This document shows positions 47,800-59,509 of a stretch of 64,000 nucleotides of DNA, piece by piece. Where the stretch lies: positions 17,862,501 through 17,926,500 of the forward strand of contig OX365945.1 of NCBI GenBank assembly GCA_947247005.1, written 5' to 3'. Under the pieces are notes generated by a model. That model did not search any database. It worked only from the letters and a program-made list of their open reading frames with translations, and had not been told where the DNA came from. Positions within the stretch are counted from its first letter, which is position 1; every line of letters begins with the position of its first letter. The stretch is from Spisula solida (lineage: Eukaryota > Mollusca > Bivalvia > Venerida > Mactridae). A program made the translations under genes and the position numbers.

Positions 47800-50794
47800 A
47801 TTTTGCATCTTAATAGGTGATCTTTTCTATTGTCTTGGAAATTGGACATTTTTCAGTCAGTACTCCAGTAGAGTAATATTTTTTGTAAATATATTTAAAA
47901 CAATCATGAGAGCTTTCTGCTGGCTTTCAGAAACAGGAAATTAAGCTGTCCATTTGTAATGTCAAACGATATGAAAACCTGGTTCATTTATTGTGATGAA
48001 GCTATGTTAGAATGCAAGCTCGTTCTGTGACCTTGTATAAAACATGGAGACATCAGGCCTTCGGTCTCCCCATCATTATCACATCAAATAATGATCGGGG
48101 TTGCTGTGAGAAGTACACATCATTATTTCTACGGGTTGGGGTAAAAGTGGTGTTAAACCATTTAGTACCCTTTAATTAACATAGCAGGACATTGTGGACT
48201 GGTCATTATAAATAATTACCTGCGGGTCAAACAACACTGCAGGCTGCTGTATAATCCACTACAAGTTTTATACCATATTTATAGTTGCCCTTGCCACAGC
48301 CTGTTACTAGCACCATACAGTTTATTGGTGTTATTTTGATCCTATGTTTACATGCCTTTTCATACAGGTGTTTTTATTGCCATTCAAAAGTGCTATAAAA
48401 GCTTCGAATGTCGATTCAGTTTCTAACCTTGTTCACAAGCAAGTGAGTGCAATGTGAAATGTTTCAATTTTCCACTCCAACCACCATTACCTAATGGTGA
48501 CATCTTAGGTGACATCATTGACAATGTTAGTGTCAAGCTAGATCATCTTACTCAGATAACATCATGTTACCAGTGTAATGTACTGTGATAACATACAACT
48601 AATTAGACACTTCTCCATGTCTTCATGCCCCCAATCAGGTGATAATAGTCTGAAAGGACCATGTTTGGTTGACTCTAACCCTAGAATTTATGATTTCACG
48701 CCCTTGCCTTTTGCACTCAAAAGGTGTTCACAATCGAACCAATCCAGTTCTTTGATCCCTCTCAGTCCTGTTTGCTGTAGGAGAACCATAGCCCCTTTTC
48801 TGAAGATGATGCATTAGGTGAATGGATTAGGGGTCATTGGAGAAAGGGTTTGAAGTTAATAATATTAAAACCTTTTTGGTTGTGAGATTTCCTGCTCAAC
48901 TATCAAGCTTACACAATGTACAAATGTGTGTATGGATGCTGTAATTTGCTCACTATGAGGGCCTCCATGAGTACTGTTTTGATATATGCCTCTTTGAAAT
49001 ATAACTAGGACAATCTTAAGTATACTAGGACAACCTTAATTTTTAGTCCTATCTCACCTACCATTATAGGTACCATTGTACCTTTCGCCACCACACCTGA
49101 GGGTGTTACCAATTCCAAACAGACTCATAGTTTTTCAAACACCAGACTCGGCCTACTAAGACGTTCTCCTTTGATATTCTTTGGTTACTGTGTCACCTAA
49201 TTGTTGGTCTGATTTTGATATTTGTATACATGTCACATAATCGTGTCTACATTCTTCCGTATCCCACCTCATCAATAAGTTTACTATAATGATGTATAAT
49301 CTTGTCGTGCATTTAGTTTAGAGTGTCTACGTTTGATCCTACGTTATCACGAGTAATCACGCCCACAATTATGATGTTTTAAACCACTCAATATGGACTG
49401 TATCTGTATTTTAAGTGGCTTGTTTTTTGCCTGGCTTAACTGATCAATTATCAGTAACAAATTATCAACAGTAACTGTCCTTCCTGACAAAAATTCATGG
49501 GTTTTAAGTTTATTTAGTTTTACGCAAGAATGTCTGATTATTTAGTTAGTTTTAAGCCAGTCTGCTTATTTTTGGCTCTTGTCCTGATTTCAGGCTTATG
49601 ATTGTCAGGGATTCCGATTATTCATAAACCAGTATATAAAGTCCATAATAAGGGTTCTGGCTTTGACATACAGAGGTTTGTTATCTAAGCAAAGCACTAC
49701 CAAGCGCCTTTATTGAATTGCCTCCTGTTCAATTAAATATAGGAAGCATGGAATAAGTGCTACGTAGCGCTCACCCGTGTTAACAGTCTTCTGGGCTTTG
49801 CCTTCAGGACAGGGTCAGTTAACTTATCAGCAGGTTTAGATGGGAGGTATTCAGTGCTGTCATGTATATCATGTAATAGATACTGTACTAGATTTTTCAT
49901 CAAAAGTGTCTGCTTGAAACAAGGGTTATATTACAGTTTTGTATCAAGGACAAACATCAATGTGTCCAAGGCAAAATGCTACATGAGAAATAATAGTTTT
50001 CAGTACATTATAGTGTAAGTTGCACAATATACTCCGATAACTTGAACGTAAATGATATATTTTCTCAATGAACCTTATATTGACATTTGCATTATGCAAT
50101 AATCTACAAAAATGGAAAATCTGTTCTGTCCAGTAAGTTGGTCAAACTTTGATTGGATATTGACTGTGTATCATCTGTACCCTTGTATTTATTGAATATT
50201 TGCTTCACTCTCTTTTACTTATTGTCAATTAAGTGCTTGCCTCCTTGTAGACACATCCTCGTTATAATCTTATATGGCTTGGTTATTGTGTTCGATCAAA
50301 TCCTCCTTTGTTTGTGGGTACTTAACGTTAACCTAGTTTCAACTTTAATGACATTGTGACAAGATTTCCAAGTAGAGCGTTGACAATTAATGTTCGGGTC
50401 AGAATATATACTCCTCAATCTAGCATTGGTTGGAAGATTTCCAGAAATTCTTGGGTCACATAAAATTAATTACAACTTGTAACTTGATGGTGATATTGCT
50501 TTCCTGGCGTCCAGAACAAGGATTATTCCGACTTATAGCCATTAGGTGTTGACGATAAAAGAATATATCTCTGGCATCCTTGGGATTAATTGAATGTATC
50601 TTGGTATTAATGGCAATAGTAAAAAAAGATTTTGTGCCAGGCGTTTATAAAGAACTGGAGAGCTACTGTAGAAAACAGCTGACAAAGATGGAATATGTGG
50701 GTCACTTTGCTTTTGTTCACTAGCAATACTGCTACAAATTGTGTAATTTCGTTACTTAATTAATGCCTCAGTCTTGTAACCAAAAGAGATTATC

Positions 50795-50880
50795 AAATGT
50801 GACAGGGAAGGCAGCACTCAGCAGAAACTCAAGAGCATGAAAGGCATAAAAAAGAACATACACTAGAAGAGAAGAGAAAA
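50795..50880 (-). repeat. Dispersed repeat family F, partial copy 4
   Basis: Contains gacagggaaggcagcactca, the complement of the family F end, then aggcataaaaaagaa. Only this end of the family is visible. A similar but weaker piece (tcagggaaggcatatcactc) lies at about 33373-33450. Confidence 0.55.
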
Positions 50881-52013
50881 AACATGACAAACACACAAAC
50901 ATAAAAATAAACATTGACGAAAACTGTACAAAGTCTTCTATAAGGCCTGCTAATGTTCTGGCCTGGTCGACTCATTTCAGACTTAAATTGTCTTTGTCAT
51001 TGACGCCTTAAATAACTTTCAATACTTTTTGGCAAATTTTCAGATTTGAAAGACCAAAGTTTATGACTGGCTTAAGTGTTTTCATCAGCATGCCTGTTCT
51101 ATGTTTTGTGGAAGTTATTCAATCACATTTCCTCTACTTTCATGCTTCACATGTTTGATATATTGGACATCCTAGTTTACTGTAATACAATTTGTATGGA
51201 ATCTTGATCAAAAGGCACATTTAATCCAGACTGACAGTATCCAAGATATATGGCACCTTCTGGCTTCCCCATGTGTCAACTACTCATCATCAAATTTACA
51301 TAAAAGATATCCAACCTGATCTTAGTTTATTCAAACATCTGCAATTTTGCAGTCTGGCTTTCACCCATTGCTTTGACATGTTTTGGTATGCATAGACAAT
51401 TCCCTGATGGCACAGTTGATCACAACAATGCAGACACTGTGAGCTAGTGGCTGTTGGCAATGACTGTTATTTAATGACTTTGCTTTAACCTTGAGTAACC
51501 AAGTTATATGGATGTTGTGCCATGCAATGTTGTTGTGACGAGGACATGTGTGCATGGTTGTTTTTCATGGTTAAAGCATTTCTTGCTATAAAATACTAGA
51601 ATTTCTTGTCACATTATTATCGTTTTCTTGACAGCTTTTGTTGCATTTTCTTTGGAAGCACGGAGGGTTCCTTAGGACTTCTTGCTCTTCATGATATGTT
51701 TGGTGAATGATCACTGTCAAAGTACTTGTGGAAATCCATTTAATCAAGACATAAAAAAGGATCAGCTCGACAGATGCAGCCATCTTTGCAACACATTAAA
51801 GGACAAAAACAATAAATGATTCAGTCTTGTGTGGAAAATCTTGAATTTCCCTCATTTTAGCTTTGGGAATTCTTTGTGATAAATCTATTTAGGAATATCT
51901 GAGAATAAAGCCAGCTTAATGTCCCTGTATTTCTTTGTAATCATTTCAACATGGTCTCTGGTGGCTGCTTTTCTTGTTGATGTGAACATCTCCAGTTATA
52001 AGAATTAGATACA

Positions 52014-52110
52014 ATGTATTCATTTACATTAACATGTGAACTATTTGTCTTTGAAACAATGTATTCATTTACATTAACATGTGAATATTTGTTTCTTTGA
52101 TGGGAAGGTT
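52014..52110. repeat. ~49-bp direct duplication
   Basis: The phrase acaatgtattcatttacatt followed by aacatgtgaa occurs twice. Confidence 0.75.
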
Positions 52111-52134
52111 TCACTCAATGTTACTGCTTTGCTA

Positions 52135-52315
52135 AGCAGATTTAACCTTCTACAACATGGTCACACCTTTTTATGCTCATAACTCATGGTGTACTAAAAT
52201 GGGTTTAAACCTTCTACTCCATGTGGTGCCATCTTTTTATGCCCAAATTAGCTTATGCTTCACTTAAGCAGATTTAACCCTTTACTCCATGAGGTCACAC
52301 CTTTTAACAGTCCCA
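52135..52315. repeat. Diverged tandem repeat, ~3 units of ~60 bp
   Basis: Units centre on tttaaccttctactccatg followed by gtcacacctttttatgc. Copies are diverged and unequal in length. Confidence 0.65.
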
Positions 52316-53130
52316 TCAGTATACAGATGTTGTCACAGGCCTGGTATTTTCCAGGTATGTGTCAGGTTCAGGTTTTAGAATCCTGAATTGTCCTTCTTTG
52401 TTTATTTTTAAAAATAGAGTTTCAGGCTTTGAAACAGGTATTCAGACTTGACAATGCCAATAACCAGGCCTGTGTTGATATTCATTCTATTTATAGAGAT
52501 GAGGTATATTATCAGGATGATGTGTTAAATGGATTAGGGGTGTATTGAGTAAAGGGTTCAATGTATAGTCCAGTCCGGATAAAAATCCAGTGACGCAGCG
52601 GTCGAGTCCACTATAACGGTGTAAAACCAATTATACTGTACAAACAACTATAATTTCAATGCTAAACTAACATACTAAACTTCGCTCTACCTGTTTAGAC
52701 AATGGTTGTGAATTTTTGCGTACACATAAACTGCAACGTCACTGTCACAATATCCTAACGGGACTATAATTGTGTAATACTCTCAGATGTTCAGTTTATT
52801 GTTTATTTTGGACCATGATTGATCAAATTACAAATGAACTTACAGATTTGCTATTTTTGTGAACATTGTATACAGTTGAATGATTTTAGTGAGAATGTTC
52901 CCCATATTTGGAGACTGAGATCTTAAAGGGATTACATAAAAAGATTATATATCTGGAAAACAAGACCTCGAAGTGTTGTTACTGTGGTGTTAAATGAATT
53001 GGTTGTTGGAACTTCGTCTGTACTTTTGCTATATATAGCTGTATCTTGATTCCTTATATAGATGTATGTGTTCTGTTCATACAATATGTATTTATAGTCC
53101 AAACAAATTAACTTGATCCTTGACCTTTTA

Positions 53131-53420
53131 CGCATGAATATATTTATGATACCCCGGCATCTATTGGAGAGGTAGGCATATAGTGATTGTCCTGTTTGTC
53201 CGCTCGTTCGTCCGTCCGTTCCATTGAACATGTTTGCCAAAACTTTCAAGTTCTTTAAACTCAAACATTTTCAAAGTCCATCAAGACTTTGCTTTCAAAC
53301 TGGGCATACTTGTTTACCATCATAAAATATACCTTACATTGTCAAAGCCATGTAATACTATCCATCATTTCTACAGAGTTATGGCCCCTGATTGACTTAG
53401 CTAGTTATTATGGTAAAATG
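53131..53420. repeat. Dispersed repeat fragment with gtccgtccg phrase
   Basis: ggcatatagtgattgtcctg then a run of tccgtccgt-like tetranucleotides, ending near gagttatggcccctgatt. I recall similar phrases in many bivalve sequences, but cannot class it. Confidence 0.35.
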
Positions 53421-54038
53421 CTTCCTACGTGGTAAAAGCGTTAACTGAACACAGTCTTGTTATTACAAGCTTCTTGTGTGAAATATATCATTTTTTTGCA
53501 AGAAATTTGTGCCTTAATTGCAGATGATTAAGATGAGTGTATTAGTGTGTATAGTACACCACATATAAATTTTCAATACTCTTGGCTTGTGAAAACAATG
53601 GCCGAGATTAAATAATGGACAAGAAACCAACTGTTCAATTATGCTAATAGTAGGTTCAAAGATCAGGTTAAATTGTTCGCACTATACACATTGCATAAAT
53701 ATGTTCAAACACAATAATGTTGAATCAGCAAAACCAGAATGTGGCAAAGTGCTGATATGGAGTCTTTTAATGTATTTATAATAACAAGTATCGGTTTTCA
53801 TGGTTATAGTTTATTATAAAAGGAATAAAAAAAATATGACTATTATACTGCACGAATAAATTGTATACAGTGTTACACATGGATGGTGTCATAGTAAAAC
53901 TTGTAGAATTGTTGCATTTTATTGCATATTGAAGTGCATCCACCTCACTTTTAAAGAATTCAATGAATGTTGTATGCAAATATATGCACTCATTGTCATA
54001 TGTGTACTTTCTGTAATACTATCACAGCTATAAACCAA

Positions 54039-54250
54039 ATCACTGTATGACTTATTGGGAGACTATACAATTCAACTTGTATGACTAATTGTGAGCAATA
54101 GTAAATGTAACTTCCGGTCACTGTATGACTTATTGGGAGACTATACAATTCAACTGTTACAACTGAGTAAAAACATCCGCAATTTCTGATCACTGGATGA
54201 CTTATTGCAATACTTTACAATTAAATGTGTATGCCTTATTGCGATTACCG
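54039..54250. repeat. ~75-bp tandem repeat, ~3 copies
   Basis: tcactgtatgacttattggg begins units at about 54040 and 54118, with a diverged third at 54190. Confidence 0.8.
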
Positions 54251-55299
54251 GAAGTTGACTAATTTACACACTGTGAGGTTATTAGCTGTATTGAAATTGG
54301 AGCAACAACTTGCTGTGAGCTGTGACTGTTGTATTAAGGGTCAAGTTGACATATCATATACAGATCATAGCACAATATAATATAGTATATGTTTGCAATA
54401 ATATTTTTGCAATAATATTACCATTGGGAGAATATTACATTTATATAATTGTCTAGTTGGTAGGTTTTTCTCTTCCCATAAATTGTAATGTTACAAGCAT
54501 AAGTAAAATATAAATAAAATGTTGGGATTTCATTGTCATTTTATTCTTTTTATCAACGACCACCTTCATTTTTTAACTGGAATGAATATTTTTATGATAA
54601 AGTTGACAGATGGTGTCAAATGCCACCATCATTCTTCATATTATAGTAGTATAGTATTTCATTATGCAAAAAAAACTTATCTTGTTAAATGATATGTGGC
54701 AATGTAATATTTTTTGCGTTTCACTTGCAATTTATTATAATATGGGAGTTACTCTAAATGATTCGGTTCATTGAAAGCGTATAAATTTGTGTGGCCAATA
54801 AATATAAGTACAGTGAGTGAGGACAATGATATAGGACAGTGGTAGTGTTCACCTGAATCGATTGGCACCATTTTAATTACTCCTGGTAAACAGCTAATTG
54901 ATTTAATCCTTTAGTCCATAGATACTTCCACTCATGACCCCATCCCATGTCCATGACCAATTATCTTCCAAAAATGAGTATAGAGGGGAGACAATCCAAT
55001 TACAGAAATGGACTTCAAACCCAAAGTTTATCAAGGGAGATCACTCTTGATATTTGTCTCAAAAAGCTGCGCATGAGATGTGTACACATTCTAACTTATC
55101 TATTATCAGAATACTAGTATAGGGTGTTTCATAATGAGGGAATCACATTTCATACTCTACTGTATCTAGCTCTTCTTTACGAAGACTTGATTGAAATACT
55201 TTAGCACCAACCCCCAATTATTGCATTCTAAGTGTGTTGCAATAATTACACAGACAATCTTTCAGCACTGATTTAAATGGTTTATTTTTCTATTTTCAG

Positions 55300-55368
55300 A
55301 AAATATTGTGATAACAGAAGATGATTCCAAAACAAACGAAAAAACATCAACAAGCGTTTCAGCAGCAG
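55300..55368 (+). CDS. Kunitz gene exon B: Ser/Thr-rich linker
   Basis: This 69-bp exon lies between a polypyrimidine tract ending ttttcag (AG 55298-55299) and a donor gtgagt at 55369. It is phase 1 at both ends. Joined to exon A it completes a Glu codon, then gives 22 residues rich in Ser, Thr, Asp and Glu and ending SVSAA, and leaves one base to make Gly with exon C. Such acidic Ser/Thr-rich segments are typical spacers between extracellular modules. No domain is visible. Its phase, reading frame and splice sites all fit exons A and C, which supports it despite its length. Because it is symmetric, skipping it would keep the frame. The intron after it opens with an in-frame TGA (55374-55376), so retention would truncate the protein. 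Confidence 0.75.
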
Positions 55369-55385
55369 GTGAGTGAATTCAAATT

Positions 55386-55598
55386 ATTAAAGGTCCTGTA
55401 CCTCACTTGATTAAAGGTCCTGTACCTCACTCGATTAAAGGTCCCGTACCTCACTCGATTAAAGGTCCCGAACCTCACTCAATTAAAGGTCCCGTACCTC
55501 ACTCGATTAAAGGTCCCGTACCTCACTCTATTAAAGGTCCTTTGTCTCACTCAATTAAAGGTCCCGTGTCTCATTTCATCAGAGGTCCTGTTTTGGTC
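55386..55598. repeat. 24-bp minisatellite next to the exon B donor
   Basis: About nine units of attaaaggtcccgtacctca plus ctcg begin 17 bp after the exon B splice donor. It is in frame with exon B after one TGA and reads as an IKGPVPHS octapeptide. Confidence 0.9.
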
Positions 55599-55929
55599 TT
55601 GTTTAGACTATGTAGATAATAGTACATTGAGATGATCTATGAGACAGAGTGCTGACTTAATTAACAAGAAATTAAGTTAATTCACTCCCAATGTTATTTA
55701 TGTAGGCTGTTTAATATGTTTTGTATACACACAGTATTAATTAGTCTGGGCCTAATTAGCTGATGATTCATGTCTGTATGTCATACTGAATGGTCTGTTT
55801 GTTTTACTGCTGCTGATTAATTATAATCAAGTTTTTATTTATTAGTTTTATTTGTTTTATAGAGTGGCAATATATTTCAACAATGTAACACTCGTATAAT
55901 TATGTGAGTCAGTTAAATTAATTGACCTT

Positions 55930-56125
55930 ACCTGTTTTCCTTTCCTGGAATTGATTGTCAACCTGTCTGACTTGCTCTTCCACAAACAACTGACATCTTC
56001 TCCACATGTAGAGGCCATGACTCCGACCAAGAACATAAACTGTCCAATCAGGTATTCGAAACCCAGATTACTTGTATCAGGATGACAAGAGAGTACTCTA
56101 TCCACTGTGCTAACTGGACATGTGG
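55930..56125 (-). repeat. tRNA-derived SINE, minus strand
   Basis: Minus-strand head with ttagcacagtggatagag (A box) and gggtttcgaata (B box, one extra base), followed by a body with catgtggagaagatgtcagt and ending near caggtaaggtc. Stems are degraded. It lies in intron 2. Confidence 0.6.
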
Positions 56126-57131
56126 CTGGCTTCAAAATTATGTATAATTTGTGCACTTGACAACCCTCGATTCACAAATTTTGTTACTTGACAGACAATC
56201 TAGTTGCTAACCTTACCATATTTATGTAGGTTCAGTCACAGTGAGCCAAATCTTAAATGTCAAACATTTCAGGACAACGTTATTAGTGTTTATATGAAAT
56301 GGATTAAAGTGGTAAAATTCATCTTCTAATGTGACAGTTTAATATTTGCTTTGATTTAATATAATGATTCTGTTTGGCTGAATGGGCATTATAGGATGAA
56401 TTATACATAATTATAGTAACCGCTTGTTATTTAAATCACACATTTGTGTCCATTGCATTCCCTGTCAGTTTCAACTTGGAAGTACATTGATGACCAAATT
56501 ATTTATGACATACAAACGCTTCATGGTACGTATTGTCAAAATCTTGGTCAAATTCTATTATTATCATTATTCCTACCTTATATGGTTGTTCAGTTTTTAC
56601 CCTCATATTAGTTTGCAGTGATACATGATTAGTGGCCTTTTAACAAGACTTAGTATACATTAAGGTCTAAGGTGTCGCCCTTGAATTAGTCTATAGTAAA
56701 AACCTGAGTAGTTTGCAGTATGGTTTTTAGTTATGGCCCTTAAATCATTCTGAATTGTCTCAATTAGTTGAGTAAATTATAATATTGCATCACAAACTTT
56801 GTATGTTTAGTTAGTTATATGGAAAAAAAGATGCTTCTTAAGTTACGATGACATAAAGTTACCCTGGAATATGATGCTCCTGTATTACTTGTTGTATATC
56901 CGCTAATAATTCTCTTCTGACAAACATGTTTACTATCGTATGATGTATTATACAGTAATACATCATTCTGGACGCGTACAGCATGTAGGTTTTTGCACTG
57001 GAGATACAGATGAATTTTGTTGGAACAACAATATTATTGATTTTGAACATAATAATCCTGTAGGACTTCGGAACTGTCTGTTTCTATTATGCTTTCATGC
57101 TTACAGTTCTATTTCTATTTCTCCCGTATAG

Positions 57132-57302
57132 GTGCATGTAGTCAGCCCAATTCTCAAGGTACATGTCGAGATTTCACTGTTAAATGGTTCTACAATTCAT
57201 CATCGGAGTCATGTGATCGCTTCTGGTATGGTGGCTGTGATGGAAATGACAACAGATTCGATCAGGAAGACGAATGTAAACAAGCGTGTATCAGTCAGGA
57301 AG
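57132..57302 (+). CDS. Kunitz gene exon C: second Kunitz domain
   Basis: A 171-bp symmetric phase 1-1 exon runs from acceptor cccgtatag (AG 57130-57131) to donor gtgagt at 57303. It encodes a complete Kunitz domain with six cysteines spaced 8-15-7-12-3 (residues 118, 127, 143, 151, 164 and 168 of the A-B-C product). It keeps the WFYN and DRFWYGGC motifs and has a sequon at Asn137. P1 is Arg128, which predicts a trypsin-like protease target, unlike Thr in the first domain. The two domains are near-identical from WFYN through the GND segment, which points to duplication within one gene. Reading through the donor stops at 57349, so either the transcript continues to exons I could not identify or a short isoform ends here. 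I saw no further Kunitz exon up to 64000. Confidence 0.9.
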
Positions 57303-57309
57303 GTGAGTT

Positions 57310-58490
57310 CTTGTGTCTTCATTGCATACTGAAAAACCAAGACCTTTAGATGCTCGCACCTGTCAAGGAAGTGGATGTAGGAGTGTATTGCTTTACATGT
57401 CTCTGTCCAATTGATCACTAGAGAACACTAGTGTCTCATCATGTCCTCTCTTTAAGGGAGGTTGGTAACGCTAGAGTCGCATGGTCCTCAAACTCTTGCA
57501 ATAGTGAGGTTGGTCATGATCTGCAAATCAATCCTATTGTTTTAATTTTTATGTCAACAGTAAAATACCTAGAACTTTCATGATACACGGAGTGCCAAAA
57601 ATAGAATCTATAGCAAACCTTCCTTACCACTTCAGTAGTTACTACATAGGATCAAATCCACAGTCTCCAGCCTACTTGGACCTCTGATGACCAGCAACTC
57701 TGTATCTAAGTCTCTTTGTATAACACAAAATGGTGTAAGAGTTTCTGGTATGTGAGTTTGTAAGCGAACAAAACTGTTTGTGGCTTCGATACTGAGTCAC
57801 CTAATATTTAACCTCTGAAAGTCAGGGAATGCCATCCTTTCCACCGTTCAGTACACAAAACATGACATACCCTCCCAAAAATGGTTTGATGAAATAATGT
57901 TATTAATAAAAGGCTACTTAAATGTAATTGTGAATAAAGGGAAGACCTGTTTTCATGATTAATTATTGTGAATTAAATTCTAGTAGAAAGCTAAAAAGCA
58001 GAACATTTTCTTGATAAAAAACATTCATTTGTAATATAAAAAGACTTTTATCTTATACGAAAATATTTAATTGTAGTGTAGTTTCACACACTTTCATAGA
58101 TAAGAAAAAAATAAGATTCATTTATATGCAAAGTGAATAAGACAACAGTTTAAATTGTGGAAAATTCATGAATTTAATTCTGTGCTTGCATTGTTTATAA
58201 GATAAAAGCCTTTTCATCAATTAGTCAAGGGGCACCTTGTTAACATAATTGTACATCCTTATGAATTAATTCGCTACCATTTAACTGTTGCACGTATTTG
58301 GAACACAGTAGGCGGAACTTGTTTAAGTTACTAATTTGTCGGCATTTATCAAATGTAGGAATTCATGCTAGTGCATAAATTTGTGAGTTTTTTAGCATGA
58401 ATCACTGATGTTCATTACTTTAAGAATGCGACATGCATATGAATTTCAGTCTTGTATACGGTTTATTTTCAAGGTAAAAAAGGTGTAGCT
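57310..58490. other. Unassigned sequence after exon C
   Basis: No further exon seen. AATAAA-like hexamers near 57905 and 57932 could be polyadenylation signals if a short isoform ends after exon C, but this is weak. Confidence 0.4.
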
Positions 58491-58493
58491 ATA

Positions 58494-59507
58494 CTGACGT
58501 CAAGAAAAAACGCTACACTGAAAAAAGTGAATAACTTTTTTATTTTCCCAAATATTCCCGAGATTATCGACACACCATATATTTAGCTAAAAACACACCC
58601 ACTGAAGCGAAGAAAAAATCCCAATCTGGTCCCGATGTGCCCAGGTATGGTACAACCCACGATTCAAACGTGCGTCCCGTGTTCCTTTACAAAGAGGTAT
58701 TTCCGGTCAACAAAAGCGCAGTTACAAGCTGAAGTTGGTTGACAAGTGTAATTCATAAGGAAATTAAGAAAATGAAATGAATTTAAATGTCGCGACTAAA
58801 AATGAAATTCGAGCACGGGTTTTTTGAATGCGGGAAAGTGGAATCTCGCAAATTGGCGTCGTTGGACGTTTTGTTGCTTCAAAATCCACTATAGGCAGAT
58901 TAATTCAACGCATCACTATCACTATGAGCTTATCAGATAGGTGTCGCTCAGATGCGCTGCGTGTTACCTTTGTACGACAAGACGTTTATATCCGTTAACG
59001 TCACCCTCGTTTCCGCTTGACAACGTCACACCTGACTTTTTCTCATGTGAAAAGTAATTGTGGTCGGACTGTGATGTTTTACAATAACCTGCATTTTTCC
59101 TGGAATACATTCCTATGGAGCAAACGTGGGACGTCCTTGATAGCCGTCTGCGTCCGTTTTAACGTCAGCTACAAAACGTTCAGCCGTTACAGACTCTTAA
59201 CATTAGGCGTGTGCACGATATCTCAAGGTATGTGCTGTTTAATTTGTGTGGATCAATTTAGACGCAGATTGCCAGCAGTTGTTGCAGGACATAGAGGACA
59301 TACGCGATATTGACATTTTGGATAGGGTAATATTTTTGTAGCGCAATTTTGAACATATCAATGGCGATAATTTCAAATGAGAATTTGCCGACATGTTTGC
59401 AATGATCTCTATATTTTAGTCTTTGAGAAAAAATTATATGGTTACTATCCTAACGTATGAAATACCCGAACATATAGGTAGGTGTAGCGTTTCTTTTTGA
59501 CGTCAGT
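58494..59507 (+). mobile_element. Tc1-like element, internally deleted
   Basis: Inverted ends ctgacgtcaagaaaaaacgc and the complement of ctgacgtcaaaaagaaacgc match at most of ~25 positions, and TA lies on both sides (58492-58493, 59508-59509). The plus strand keeps pieces of a Tc1-type transposase: an N-terminal stretch with STIGRLIQRI and a distal stretch with MEQTWDVLDSRLRPF and RRRLPAV..GHTRY, in different frames. At 1014 bp the element is shorter than full-length relatives; the central catalytic part is missing. Confidence 0.85.
58826..59314 (+). pseudogene. Tc1-like transposase remnants
   Basis: Around 58828-58995 a frame shows the paired-like helix-turn-helix region (GISQIGVV..FV.SKSTIGRLIQ, then a run resembling SDR.RS). 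Around 59105-59310, after frameshifts, the C-terminal signature appears, ending GHTRY and a stop. The first two catalytic acidic positions cannot be located, and frame changes and stops exclude function. Confidence 0.75.
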
Positions 59508-59509
59508 AT

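Larger units (their letters stand above)
45610..50790. other. Unassigned intronic sequence
   Basis: Apart from the hairpin at 47737-47799 and the weak tRNA-like stretch before it, nothing is recognised in this 5 kb. Confidence 0.45.
27167..55299 (+). other. Intron 1 of the Kunitz gene (~28 kb)
   Basis: This interval lies between the exon A donor (gtgagt) and the exon B acceptor (ttttcag). No coding exon in phase 1 was recognised inside it, though short linker exons like exon B could be missed by eye. It holds most of the MITEs, SINE heads and tandem arrays listed separately. A sequence resembling a recursive splice site (ccag|gtatgt) sits at 52353/52355. Confidence 0.7.
55369..57131 (+). other. 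Intron 2 of the Kunitz gene (~1.8 kb)
   Basis: The interval runs from donor gtgagt at 55369 to the acceptor AG at 57130-57131, joining exons B and C in phase 1. It contains a 24-bp tandem array close to the donor (55386-55598) and a minus-strand tRNA-derived SINE-like segment (about 55930-56125). The remainder shows nothing I can assign. Confidence 0.75.
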
